21,104 nt of DNA from Nemertoderma westbladi (GCA_032718475.1 JAUCBJ010006554.1:1-21104); one strand, 5' to 3'; positions 1-8,066 are shown, numbered from the stretch's first letter. Notes: generated by a model not told the origin, from the sequence alone. Numbers and translations are program-made.

Positions 1-29
1 TATTTTTTGTTGAGTAAATCTTTCTGATA

Positions 30-64
<35 letters not shown>
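30..64. repeat. poly-G homopolymer, 35 bases
   Basis: This is an uninterrupted run of 35 G. On single strands it could form G-quadruplexes. It is also the sort of place where assemblies miscount, so its exact length is doubtful. No coding or element boundary is recognised on its left, where only 29 bases are visible. Confidence 0.95.
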
Positions 65-67
<3 letters not shown>

Positions 68-407
68 TACTCTGGACGAGCGCAACGATTGAACGACGCT
101 TATAATAATTAAGACGAGTACGGCGTTGATTATATTCATATACACCACCTGGCTTTGCATATTTAACGTGCGATTGGAAATAAGTTCGTTCTACCCTTCC
201 GTGGGTGGTAGATGTCACGGTTATGTATTGGTGGTTGAGAAGGGTGGGGGGGGGGGGGGATTAAAAGGGGTGAACACGTACTGTCCTCCTTTCTTTGATT
301 GATTGGTGGTGTGGGTAAATTTCTCAAAACCTGATTTTGTGATACAGTCGCTTAATTTTAATTTGTATCTCATAACTGGACCTCGTGCTGCGCGAAGGCC
401 CCACGAA
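65..407. other. unrecognised flank of retrotransposon copy 1
   Basis: There is no recognisable gene or repeat family in this stretch. It contains a second G run of 14 bases (246-259). Retrotransposon similarity on the minus strand stops at about 408, so this sequence either is genomic DNA at the 3' truncation point of copy 1 or belongs to another element. Short open frames across it are composition-driven. Confidence 0.5.
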
Positions 408-869
408 CGTGTTAGGTTGCCCTTCTTGGGAACTGGCACCAACTTATTTGTTTTTCATTTCTTGTGGGACTCTTGTTGTACGGTACATGTCTATTATGAT
501 GGGATAGATGAGCTTTAAACACCTTCTATTGTATCTTCTTGTATTTTAAAGACCTCAGGGGGAACACCATCTACTCCACTGGCACAATTGGTCTTAATGC
601 TCTTTGCAGCAGCCTTCACTTCTGCAAAGGAGATATCGCCAATGGGAATATCTGGGAGTACAGACTCAGACACTTTTACTACTATAAAGTTATCAGGCAA
701 TACCCTGTCATTATTGAGGAGCTTTTCAAAGTGGGCCTTCCAACCATTGGTGGTTGGTTGGCTTTTCCGCCCAGTAAGCAAGTTGATCGATTTCCATGCC
801 TGGGATGATTGCCTGCTGTCGTCAGAATCATTGATGGCATCAACCTGTTGGTTTATTAGCTCCTGTAGA
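408..869 (-). pseudogene. RT N-terminal fragment of non-LTR copy 1
   Basis: Read on the minus strand, this carries the pre-RT and finger region. It begins with NLQELINQQ, passes WKAHFEKLLNNDRVLPDNF and FAEVKAAAKSIKTN, then ASGVDGVPPEVFKI, and ends at VPVPKKGNLT. A TAA stop at 515-517 follows a frameshift, and an extra A in an A-run near 455 shifts the frame again. About 36 bp present in copies 2 and 3 (encoding KVKAESPADRL) is missing here, with CAA-GGTT-like microhomology at the junction, which suggests a replication-slip deletion. On the other hand, this copy keeps about ten bases after the FKI codons that copies 2 and 3 have lost. No catalytic aspartates remain because the palm is absent. 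It is certainly non-functional. Confidence 0.85.
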
Positions 870-873
870 TTAA
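870..873. repeat. TTAA target duplication, left
   Basis: This is the left TTAA flanking the inserted element, paired with 2427-2430. Copy 3 of the host retrotransposon has a single TTAA at 18832-18835 in the corresponding place, so duplication of this tetranucleotide on insertion is directly supported. Confidence 0.92.
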
Positions 874-886
874 CCCTATTAAACCC

Positions 887-912
887 GGGGGGGGGTCAAT
901 ATGACCCCCCCC
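887..912. repeat. left subterminal hairpin of the piggyBac-like element
   Basis: A G-run followed by GTCA, a three-base ATA loop and TGAC followed by a C-run gives a stem of about 11 bp starting 13 bases from the element end. A near-identical copy in the same orientation sits near the right end. It could be a transposase-binding or structural site; that role is inferred. Confidence 0.8.
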
Positions 913-1189
913 GTGGTTTTTTTATTATAATTCTGAAACAAACGCAGTTGGGAATCTGAAACTTTCTGACTTTTCCTAAAAATCTATTATCTTCCTAGTA
1001 GTGAAAACCGTTTTCAAAAATATTGCGTACTTTTCGAGTTATAGCACCATTTTTTAACCCTACTTTTGGCACTTTTTTTGAGACGTTTTTTGAAAATTAC
1101 ATTTCATTAAATATGAATTGTAACATCTCTATTTTTGATTTACACCGGTTTTTTGGTGTTAGAAATTGGATGGAATTCATATAAATTGA

Positions 1190-1905
1190 TTTAGAAATTT
1201 CAAACTTGTTTTTTTCGGTGGGTGCCAAATTTTGGTGCCAGCACCAAATTTTGAAATGTGTCAATTTTGTAAATTGATTATTTGAAACTTGTTTTTTACG
1301 CAATTGGGGTTTTTTGGGGTTCTGGATTCGATGAAATATATACGAATTGCACTAAGCGTATCAAACTTGTATTTTTCGGTGCTGTGTGCAAATTTTGGTG
1401 CTAGCACGAAATTTTGAAAATCCATTCAATAGATAAAATTGCTTGTGACAATTTATTTCTTGCGTTTTAGAGGTTTATGGCTGTTCTGAATTCAATGGAA
1501 TATATAATTATCGAACTAGACATCTCAAACTTGTATTTTTCGGATGTGGGTGCAAAATGTGGTGCCAGCACCAAATTTTGAAAACCGTCAAATATGTCAA
1601 TTGATTGTGTCACCTTGTTTCTTGCGTTATACGGGTTTGTGATGGTTCTGAATTCAATGGAAGCAGTAAAAATTTCATAGGAGTTCTCAAACTTGTATTT
1701 TTCGCCGTTGGGTGAAAATTGTTGTGCCAGCACCAAATTTTGGAAAATATGCAAATTGATCAGTAGATAGTTTCACCTTGTTTCTTGCGTTATACGGGTT
1801 TATGAGGGTCCTGAATCCGATGGAATCAATAAAAACAGCACTGGACATGGCAAACTTGTACTTTTTGGTGATGGGTACGAAATTTGGTGCTAGCACCAAA
1901 ATTTG
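1190..1905. repeat. five tandem repeats of about 163 bp, each with a hairpin
   Basis: An inverted-repeat core of the form TTTGGTGCYAGCACCAAA recurs at 1231-1248, 1394-1411, 1558-1575, 1720-1737 and 1883-1900, spaced 163, 164, 162 and 163 bp apart. Between the cores the units share a run resembling TCAAACTTGTATTTTTCGG and a run resembling TTCTTGCGTTATACGGG. Two units have a CTAG centre and the others CCAG. Units differ by scattered substitutions, so the amplification is not recent. Minus-strand open frames through the array are by-products of the repeat. Confidence 0.88.
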
Positions 1906-2360
1906 CCAAATTACGCCGAAAAATACAAGTAGCAATGATCTGGCATATTTGAAATGTATTCCATTAGAATCAGCGCCCTCGAAAACCTGAAAATGTGAAT
2001 TTATAGCATCGTATAAGTGAATTAAAAATTTTGTGTTCTAACTGAAAAGTGCTGGTTACTTGTTTTTTTCATTTTTTTCCTACGCAGAGAGGTCTAAACA
2101 GCCATTTATAGTAATCATATCATTTTTAAATATTTTCCAATGTATTTTGCACCCCAGAAAACCTGTATTGAAAAATAATTAGCCGAAAATGTAACTTTCA
2201 AATTTTGTGAAAATTGTGCACTACTTGTAATTTTGGTGCTGCAATATAACCACCCCAGTACATTTTTTCGAAATTTTTTTTTTTCGGTCGGATCCAGGCA
2301 AGTGATACCTACGTACAAACAAAAAATCAGACGTTTTCGTAAATATTTGTAGATTTTAGA
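1906..2360. other. AT-rich right interior of the piggyBac-like element
   Basis: This is the non-repeated part of the element between the tandem array and the right hairpin. It is AT-rich, has no credible reading frame, and no recognisable similarity to transposase. A weak partial TTTTGGTGCTGCA echo of the hairpin core occurs near 2232. Confidence 0.5.
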
Positions 2361-2364
2361 GGGA

Positions 2365-2386
2365 GGGGTCAATATGACCCCCCCCC
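2365..2386. repeat. right subterminal hairpin of the piggyBac-like element
   Basis: GGGGTCA, the loop ATA and TGACCCC followed by further C form the same stem-loop as at the left end. It lies in direct rather than inverted orientation and about 40 bases from the right terminus. Confidence 0.78.
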
Positions 2387-2426
2387 CGGTATTTGTACAA
2401 CATTTTATAGCCCGGTACTAATAGGG

Positions 2427-2430
2427 TTAA
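2427..2430. repeat. TTAA target duplication, right
   Basis: This is the right-hand TTAA, immediately after the terminal TAATAGGG, and matches the duplication at 870-873. Confidence 0.92.
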
Positions 2431-2842
2431 CAGAGTACTGCCTGTTCAGGGACCTAGATGCAGCCTTAACTGCATTCTTGGCCGCTGTAGTCTGTTTGAG
2501 TCGGGACTCTTTCTGCGCCTTATATAGGTCATTTCGGCACTTCTGGATTTTGTTGTCAGTCCAGGGGGCCCTTTTCCTGTTTCGAGGGTATACAGGAACT
2601 GTTTCTGCAGCTGCTAACTTAACTGCTTCTGTGAAGGCAGTATAGCCCTCACAGTGATCTGCCGCCTCAGAGGCAAGAACCTCATACCTGTTGCTCAGCT
2701 GTAGTGTGAAGCTGGATCTCACACTTGGCTGTTGCAACAGAGAGGACCAGTCATGCCGCGGCAAGGCAGATTTCGTTGTTCTGCTAGCACGCAGACTAAG
2801 TCTTACCTTGGCCACAATAAGGCGGTGATCACTGGAGAAGGG
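2431..2842 (-). pseudogene. endonuclease C-terminus and linker of non-LTR copy 1
   Basis: This continues in the same frame after the TGA at 2843-2845. It starts PFSSDHRLIVAKVRLSLRAS, which contains the SDH motif that closes APE-type endonuclease domains; the histidine codon is at 2825-2827. A basic linker follows, including APWTDNKIQKCRNDLYKAQ, and runs to RQYSV, where the TTAA element interrupts it. This copy keeps a 23-residue stretch (RYEVLASEAADHCEGY onward) that copy 3 has lost by a 69-bp in-frame deletion, so it is the better guide to the ancestral linker. Confidence 0.85.
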
Positions 2843-3841
2843 TCAAAGTGTAAATGCATTACAGTCTTGTATAGAGCTCCTGTACTTCCTACGAAACAGA
2901 ATATGGTCTATCTGGGACTTGTGACCACTGGGTCCACTATGAGTCCATAGCTTTCCAGTTCGCTTCTTGAACTGGGTTCCAGCCGAAAACAATCCATTTC
3001 CAGAGATAAAATCCTGAAGATGGACGGAATTTCGGTTGACACTATTGCTATAGACCCAGGGCGATGTAGGTGATTGATGCAGACTTGCATTAAAGTCTCC
3101 CAGGAATGTTAAGAATGCATGCTGATCCACTCCATCAGTAGCTGCTTGTAGATTGTGGTAGAAATTTTCCACCTCCTCTACAGGGGCAACACTAGTTGGA
3201 GAGTAGCACACAATCAGAACCACCTTAGGAAACTTCTTAGCCAGTCTTCCAGAACATGAGAAGTGGCAACGGATGATGCGGTTAGAGATTTGGTCTATTT
3301 TGTCCAATGCTGCATGTGCAGTTGGATTCATCAATAGACCAATACCACCATTGCCACTATCATCTGCTGACGCGAGGGCGAGTCGCCAACCGCCCCCCAT
3401 GTCCTTAATCAGAACCTCATCAGTCTGTCCAGTCTGCATTCGGTGCTCTTGAACACCCACTGCGCTAAGAGAAAGCTTATCTGCCAAGGCAGTCAGCTCA
3501 CCTTGTCGCATTGGGGACCCGAGTGTTAGGGTGTTTACTGAGGCTAGTCTAGTGACTTGCCTCAGATTCACCAATGGCTTTGTTGGTCGGGGTGGAACAT
3601 GAGAGTAGCCTCCAACTCCAGAATCCCTCTCCCCCTCACAATCTGGCCTCCCTGGTGACCCGGGGTTTGGGCCAGAAAGGTCATCAGGAAAGGGACTCAA
3701 AGAATTGTTGGCTTCTCTCTCTCCAGTAGGGGGTGAGACAGGCAGCCGGTCAGGAGATAACTGACGCCTGTGAGGCCGATTGTGTCCGGTAATTCCACTG
3801 GCCTCTAGTGGCCGGACCTCCGCATTACTAATGTAATCCAT
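2843..3841 (-). pseudogene. APE-type endonuclease reading frame of non-LTR copy 1
   Basis: The frame runs from an ATG at 3841 to a TGA at 2843-2845 (332 codons) and is open upstream to about 3916 without another ATG. The first hundred residues are Pro/Gly/Ser-rich and probably disordered. The endonuclease follows: SVNTLTLG (N103), VGVQEHRM (E132), GGIGLLMN, VCYSPTS (Y213), FLGDFNASL (D249, N251) and SQIDHILFRRK (D312). The last motif, SDHR, lies just past the TGA. These are the metal-binding and catalytic residues of the exonuclease-III-like fold that nicks the target for target-primed reverse transcription. Copy 3 has CGA where this copy has the terminating TGA, so the stop is a mutation. 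Apart from that stop the domain looks intact. Confidence 0.88.
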
Positions 3842-3925
3842 AGTGGGGGGTTGGGGGGTGCTTTTTTGCCGAGTCAGCTCTCGGGGCAAATACCACACCC
3901 TGGTTTGCCGTTCCACAGGGTGGGT

Positions 3926-4145
3926 GTCGCAGTGGAGTCAGATATGAGGCCCATCACCCATATCTACTCTGGCGCACATGACCCACCATTGGCTGTGCAG
4001 CTCATCTGCTGGGTCATGCCCTGTACCCCTGCTGCCAGGTGCAGGTCGCAGTGAAGTGCACTCAGAGTGAACATGAGAACACTCTACTCCTGACCAGCCA
4101 TTGGTAGATCACCATCTGCCTGGCCAGGCCATATACCCCTGCAGC
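3926..4145 (-). repeat. two diverged tandem 5' monomers of the non-LTR element
   Basis: On the minus strand two units of roughly 100-110 bp follow one another (4145-4045, then about 4035-3926). Each runs from GCAGGGGTAYA through a CCAATGG segment and an AGTAGA segment to CACTGCGAC. Tandem monomers upstream of the coding region are known promoter units in some non-LTR families, such as mouse L1. A promoter role here is inferred from position only. Confidence 0.6.
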
Positions 4146-4155
4146 CAAGTATATG

Positions 4156-4219
4156 GGTCCTTAATCCAGGACCAACGGCGTCCTTATCCCAGAACGAAGG
4201 GGGTCCTAGTTACAGGACC
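4156..4219. repeat. paired GGTCCT-N6-AGGACC hairpins in the 5' region
   Basis: Two short stem-loops with the same 6-bp stem and different 6-base loops (TAATCC at 4162-4167, AGTTAC at 4208-4213) lie 46 bp apart. They could be RNA structure in the element 5' UTR or paired protein-binding sites. Confidence 0.7.
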
Positions 4220-4506
4220 AGATTTGCCCTAGTAAGAGGGTCTATGCAGCTACAGGTGGCACCTCCTTTATGCTGCATGGAGGTGGCAAGTTTTCTTGAT
4301 CAATGACCTAGAATACCTGACCTGACCTAAAGGGCATAGAAATAGATTACAACAGGTGTATTCTGTTGAAACATTGTCTGATGTGAAAATAGAATACCGA
4401 AATACCGAAATATGACTTTAATCAGCTTTAACACAGTTAAGCATAATATAGTATAAAGTAGACATAATAACCCAACAGTGGGCACCGAAAGCGCCACGTA
4501 GAAAGA

Positions 4507-4803
4507 GAGTAGAGGGGTTGGTAGAGTTAGAGAGTTAGTAGAGTTAGGAGTTAGTAGAGTTAGAGTTAGTAGAGTTAGTAGAGTTAGAGAGTTAATAGAG
4601 TTAGAGTTAGTAGTGTTAGAGTTAGTAGAGTTAGAGTTAGTAGAGTTAGAGTTAGTAGAGTTAGAGTTAGTAGAGTTAGAGTTAGTAGAGTTAGAGTTAG
4701 AGTTAGTGGAGTTAGAGAGTTAGTAGAGTTAGAGTTAGTAGAGTTAGAGTTAGTAGAGTTACAGTTAGTAGAGTTAGAGAGTTAATAGAGTTAGAGTTAG
4801 TAG
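4507..4803. repeat. minisatellite, period about 15 bp
   Basis: GTTAGTAGAGTTAGA and variants are repeated over about 300 bp, with some 6-bp GTTAGA insertions and two ATAGAG variants. It ends in a looser AAGTAAG/GTAGG run to about 4835. Antisense translation gives only a Leu/Thr repeat, so it is not coding. Confidence 0.93.
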
Positions 4804-4924
4804 TAAGTAAGAAGTAAGTAGCAAGGTAGGTAGAATGATAGCACAGGGAAGCATGGAGAGGATGTGTTGACAGGATGAGAGAGAGTGAGAGGAGTGCAAT
4901 TCGAATGTGGGGGGCGAGTAGAGT

Positions 4925-4970
4925 TTGTACCCTACAACCATACTGTGGTACTGTACCATAGCATACATCA
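4925..4970 (+). mobile_element. orphan fragment of the non-LTR 3' region
   Basis: About 46 bases here match 20686-20734 in copy 3, apart from a 3-base gap and a few substitutions; the shared string includes TACTGTACCATAGCATAC. No other part of the element lies next to it: minisatellite-like sequence is on the left and AT-rich sequence on the right. It may be the stub of an extremely 5'-truncated insertion. Confidence 0.7.
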
Positions 4971-4981
4971 TTCTCCATCCC

Positions 4982-5090
4982 TAAAAATTTAGGTATTTTT
5001 AATAATTTCAATAATTTTAATAATTTTAATTTTAATAATTAATTTTAATAATAATATTAATAATTTTTAAAATTTTTTTATTCAAATCAA
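4982..5090. repeat. AT-rich simple sequence (TAATTTT-type)
   Basis: Low-complexity TAATTT/AATAAT repeats occur just downstream of the orphan 3' fragment and upstream of copy 2. They could represent a simple 3' tail of the type many RTE-like elements carry, but no defined unit number can be given. Confidence 0.75.
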
Positions 5091-5131
5091 TCATCAATAC
5101 CATAACGATCTGGAGGATTGGTAACTCGAGA

Positions 5132-6488
5132 GGTTGATGGACCATTGTTGACGGAGATCATTGTTTTCATAGGCAAGTCAATCAATGATTCTGACGACAG
5201 CAAGCAATCATCCCAAGCATGGAAATCGATCAACTTGCTTACTGGGTGGAAAAGCCAACCAACCACCAAAGTTAAGGCTGAATCACCAGCCGATCGCCTC
5301 AATCGTTGGAAGGCCCACTTTGAAAACCTCCTCAATAATGACAGGGTATTGCCTGATAACTTTATAGAAGTAAAAGTGTCTGAGTCTGTACTCCCAGATA
5401 TTCCCATTGGCGATATCTCCTTTGCAGAAGTGAAGGCTGCTGCAAAGATCATTAAGACCAATCGTGCCAGTGGAGTAGATGGTGTTCCCCCTGAGGTCTT
5501 TAAAATACCTGAGTGTTTAAAGCTCATCTATCCCATCATAGTAGACATGTACCGTACAACAAGAGTCCCACAAGAAATGAAAACAAATAAGTTGGTGCCA
5601 GTTCCCAAGAAGGGCAACCTAACACTCTATGGTTCTTTTCGGAGAATCTCATTGATCTCGATTGCTGCAAAGCTATACAATAGAATTATATTAAATCGCA
5701 TCAGGGATCCCATTGAGAGACTGCTCCGTGGAAATCAGAATGGGTTCCGTAAAGGTCGTGGGACCATGGAGCCCATTTTGGCACTTAGAAGGATAATTGA
5801 AGAGTTATCAAAAAAGAAAGACAGGCATCGTATTCGGTCATGTATGTTCAGCATACTTTCATTATATGGGATTCCTAATGAAATTATTGCAGCAATCAGA
5901 TCAGTATACGATGGTTCGACACATTTGTGAGGAAATCCTGCCAAGTACCTAACTGATCTAGACTTTGCTGATGACTTAGGAGTACTCTCAGAATCACTAG
6001 AGGGAGCCCAACGGCTCCTCAGCTCATTAGAACATGCTGCTTCTAGTGTTGGTCTTTTTATTAACTCCAGAAAGACCAAAATTTTGACAGTTAACTTTGA
6101 AAGTTCTCAGCAAGTCTCTGATCGGATGAGCATAAGCTCAAAGGATGGTATGCTTGAGCATGTGGACGATTTCTGTTACCTGGGATCATGGATCCGGAAG
6201 TCAGTTGAGGACCTTCGAATATGTAAGGGAAAGGCATGGGCAGCCTTGAATAGGCTTTCCAGGATTTGGAAGTCACCAAAAATTAATCGGAAACTTAAGG
6301 TCCGATTTATTTAGAGCAACAGTAGTTCCAGTACTCCTCTATGGGAGTCCATGCTGGGCTCTAACTGTTGAGGACACCAAATCTCTGGATGGCACATTCA
6401 TAAGAATGCTACGCCGGGTTCATTGCGTCAATTACTATTCACACATCTCCAACACGACACTATATAACATTGGAGGTGTCTCATTGGT
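5132..6488 (+). pseudogene. non-LTR retrotransposon copy 2, RT fragment lacking motifs A and B
   Basis: The copy starts within the linker (GGTTGATG, then about 45 bp of unrelated filler before SINDSDDSKQSSQAWKS). It runs through WKAHFENLLNNDRVLPDNF, ASGVDGVPPEVFKI, LVPVPKKGNLT, RRISLISIAAKLYNRIILNR and NQNGFRKGRGTMEPILALRR. Compared with copy 3, 54 bp is replaced by a 12-bp filler at 5830-5841, removing motif A (FVDFFKAFDS). A further 172 bp is missing between 5929 and 5930, removing motif B (GVFQGD). The remainder keeps LDFADDLGVLSES (motif C), FCYLGSWIRKS and the thumb to TLYNIGGVSLV, with frameshifts. Similarity to copy 3 ends at 6488. Since A, B and C must cooperate in one active site, this copy was dead after either deletion. 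Confidence 0.88.
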
Positions 6489-6579
6489 TAATATTGGTCT
6501 AATTGGATAAAATACCTTATTAAATAATAATAACAATATTTCTTTACTTTGATTTAGTGGTCTAACATCCATGTCGAAT

Positions 6580-6628
6580 TAACATAAGAGTTTAAACGGA
6601 GCAATGGATGGGTGGTGTATAGAAAAAA
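6580..6628 (+). repeat. left arm of a 49-bp perfect inverted repeat
   Basis: This begins TAACATAAGAG and ends GTATAGAAAAAA. Its exact complement lies at 18276-18324, 11.6 kb away. Identity stops immediately outside the leading TA, which would suit a TA target duplication. No transposase is recognised between the arms. Confidence 0.9.
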
Positions 6629-6630
6629 AA

Positions 6631-6986
6631 TTAATTTACTTTAACTATTTCCACATTGGTGCATTTTTTGTAAATTTGAACAACAAAAATACATATACTT
6701 AATTTACCTCTCATATTAATTTTTTCACTTGTTGTAACTATTTTTTCAAATTTGCACCTGATTCTGTACCTAATTAATTTACTTTAACTATTTCCACATT
6801 GGTGCATTTTTTGTAAATTAAAACAACAAAAATACATATATTTAATTTACCTCTCATATTAATTTTTTCACTTGTAACTATTTTTTCAAATTTGCACCTG
6901 ATTCTGTACCTAATTAATTTACTTTAACTATTTTCACATTGCACCTGATTCTGTACCTAATTAATTTCCTTTAACTATTTTCACAT
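6631..6986 (+). repeat. short left block of the 47-bp satellite
   Basis: This has the same monomers as the large array to the right: two copies of the long unit (at about 6658 and 6803) and several 47-bp units, in the same orientation. It stops inside a monomer at TTTTCACAT, where PLE-1 sequence begins. The first long unit has AAATTTGAAC and the second AAATTAAAAC, differing from the commonest AAATTAGAAC form. Confidence 0.92.
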
Positions 6987-7029
6987 GGGAGATGTGAAAA
7001 AGTCTCCCAGTCATTCCGACTGGGAGACT
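6978..7029. repeat. two consecutive hairpins at the 5' edge of PLE-1
   Basis: The first hairpin pairs TTTTCACAT with ATGTGAAAA around GGGAG, using the last bases of the satellite. The second pairs AGTCTCCCAGTC (7001-7012) with GACTGGGAGACT (7018-7029) around ATTCC. The right half of the second lies in the PLE-1 reading frame, so the left half looks like a short inverted duplication of the element start. Confidence 0.8.
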
Positions 7030-8066
7030 CTCAGCTGATTGAGGATGCCGTCCACCAGGCTAACACCTGGTGTAACGGTAAACTCGAGCAGCAGAGGGCC
7101 GACCAGGACGAGAAGTTTAGGTGGTGGGCCGGAAGCCAAGGGACACCCTTACTTAATGTCCACGGCACAGTCTGGTGCGAGGATGGTATTGTTCTGCCTG
7201 AGATGGTTGAGTCAGTGCTCAGACTTGGGGCCAAGAACCCGGTCAAAACCAAGTTTGATACCGCACTCTACCCTCACTAAGGAACTCCTAGCCAAGTTAC
7301 TACCGCGCAAGGATACTACTCCCCCGAGGCTGTACGACCTCGCTAAGGTTCACAAGGCTGGTGTCCCCCTCCGCCCGATAACGTCAATGCCCGGCAGCAT
7401 CTACCACCCTATCGCTGAGTACCTCAGGGACATGTTGCAGGTGCTGCCAGAGGGTAGGATTGGTACTAATAGCGCCGGGGCTGCCGATCATCTCGCCGAG
7501 CTGGAGGTAGAACCCACGGACCGCCTCTACTCCCTGGACGTAGTGAGTTTATTCACTAATGTTCCACTCAAGGAGGCGGTGCAGCTTGCTGCTGATCTAC
7601 TGTACGAGCAACATCCTGACCAGCCTATCAACAAGGACCAATTTATTCGTCTTATGTTGGTTGCTACACAGGATGTCGTATTCCTGGATCACCGTGGTAA
7701 TTACCGTTGTCAGAGGGATGGTGTCGCCATGGGCTCCCCCCCTTTGGGTCCCATACTCACCAACATCTTTCTGTCACAGTTTGATGAGCAGATCGCGGCG
7801 GGTACCAAGCTTAGCGATAGGTACGTTAATGATGTGTTTAGCGTTTGTAGTAACGACCCCACATAGAAGCTGAGAGAGGTCAATGCCCTCCACCCCAATC
7901 TTAAGTTTACACTTGAGTTGGAGGAACAGGGCCGCTTGCCTTTCCTGGATTTGGTTGTATCCCGTACTGACCACGCGCTTGCGACGGCATGGTACCGCAA
8001 GCCTACAGATACCGGGCTTGTTCTTAATGCTACTTCGTGTGCCCCTGATGCATATAAATGGGGGGG
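7005..8066 (+). pseudogene. PLE-1 N-terminal region and reverse transcriptase
   Basis: Frame one (from about 7005 to the TAA at 7278-7280) encodes LGAKNPVKTKFD, a typical PLE N-terminal motif. The frame then changes and the usual ADKG region is missing, pointing to an internal deletion near 7270. The RT follows from 7270: RLYDLAKVHKAGVPLRPITS (fingers), LYSLDVVSLFTNVP (motif A), DGVAMGSPPLGPILTNIFLS (motif B) and RYVNDVFSV (motif C). Motif C is normally YxDD; here the first catalytic Asp is Asn (AAT). A TAG stands at 7864-7866, before HPNLKFTLELEEQGRLPFLD and YRKPTDTG. A frameshift occurs at the seven-G run 8060-8066, which could be real or a sequencing miscount. It is inactive by several independent lesions. 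Confidence 0.88.

Larger units (their letters stand above)
874..2426. mobile_element. piggyBac-like non-autonomous DNA transposon (1553 bp)
   Basis: The element begins CCCTATTA and ends with its exact complement TAATAGGG. Over the first 16 bases the two termini agree at 13 positions, and TTAA lies on both sides. TTAA targets with CCC...GGG ends are the hallmark of the piggyBac superfamily. Removing the element rejoins the retrotransposon frame (QYSV/NLQEL), as in the uninterrupted copy 3. Inside there is no transposase: no long open frame and no DDD-type domain. Instead it holds about five tandem 163-bp repeats, each with a hairpin, and a GGGTCA-ATA-TGACCC hairpin near each end. It is therefore a MITE-like derivative that must have been moved by an enzyme encoded elsewhere. 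Confidence 0.88.
408..4320 (-). mobile_element. non-LTR retrotransposon copy 1 (APE-type, RTE-like), split by a DNA transposon
   Basis: This minus-strand copy reads, in element order, from a repeated 5' region (about 4320-3920) through an endonuclease frame (3841-2843), a linker (2842-2431) and, after a 1553-bp insertion, the N-terminal part of the RT (869-408). It stops abruptly in the RT fingers just after the VPVPKKGNLT motif, so palm and thumb are absent. The order endonuclease-linker-RT and the motif set are those of APE-type non-LTR elements. The YLGS-containing C-terminus seen in copy 3 suggests an RTE-like lineage, but clade assignment needs a phylogeny. The outer 5' limit near 4320 is estimated from the loss of GC-rich structured sequence. 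Confidence 0.85.

Noticed and set aside
1097-1935. Minus-strand open frames with similar peptide repeats inside the piggyBac-like element
   Set aside because: They follow a DNA repeat whose period (162-164 bp) is mostly not a multiple of three, so the frame changes between units. The peptides reflect the repeat and not a protein.
870-2430. The 1.55-kb interruption as part of the retrotransposon
   Set aside because: Copy 3 reads straight through the site, and the piece has its own inverted ends and TTAA duplication.
4507-4803. GTTAGA-rich minisatellite as an interstitial telomere
   Set aside because: The units are GTTAGTAGAGTTAGA-like and lack TTAGGG runs; the resemblance is superficial.
5087-5527. 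Long minus-strand frame opposite copy 2 (also at 18737-19150 opposite copy 3 and 588-959 opposite copy 1)
   Set aside because: All three are antisense shadows of the same RT segment and show no motif of their own.
5929-5930. The 172-bp gap in copy 2 as a spliced intron
   Set aside because: In copy 3 the missing stretch does not begin GT and end AG in any placement allowed by the junction, and it contains RT motif B.
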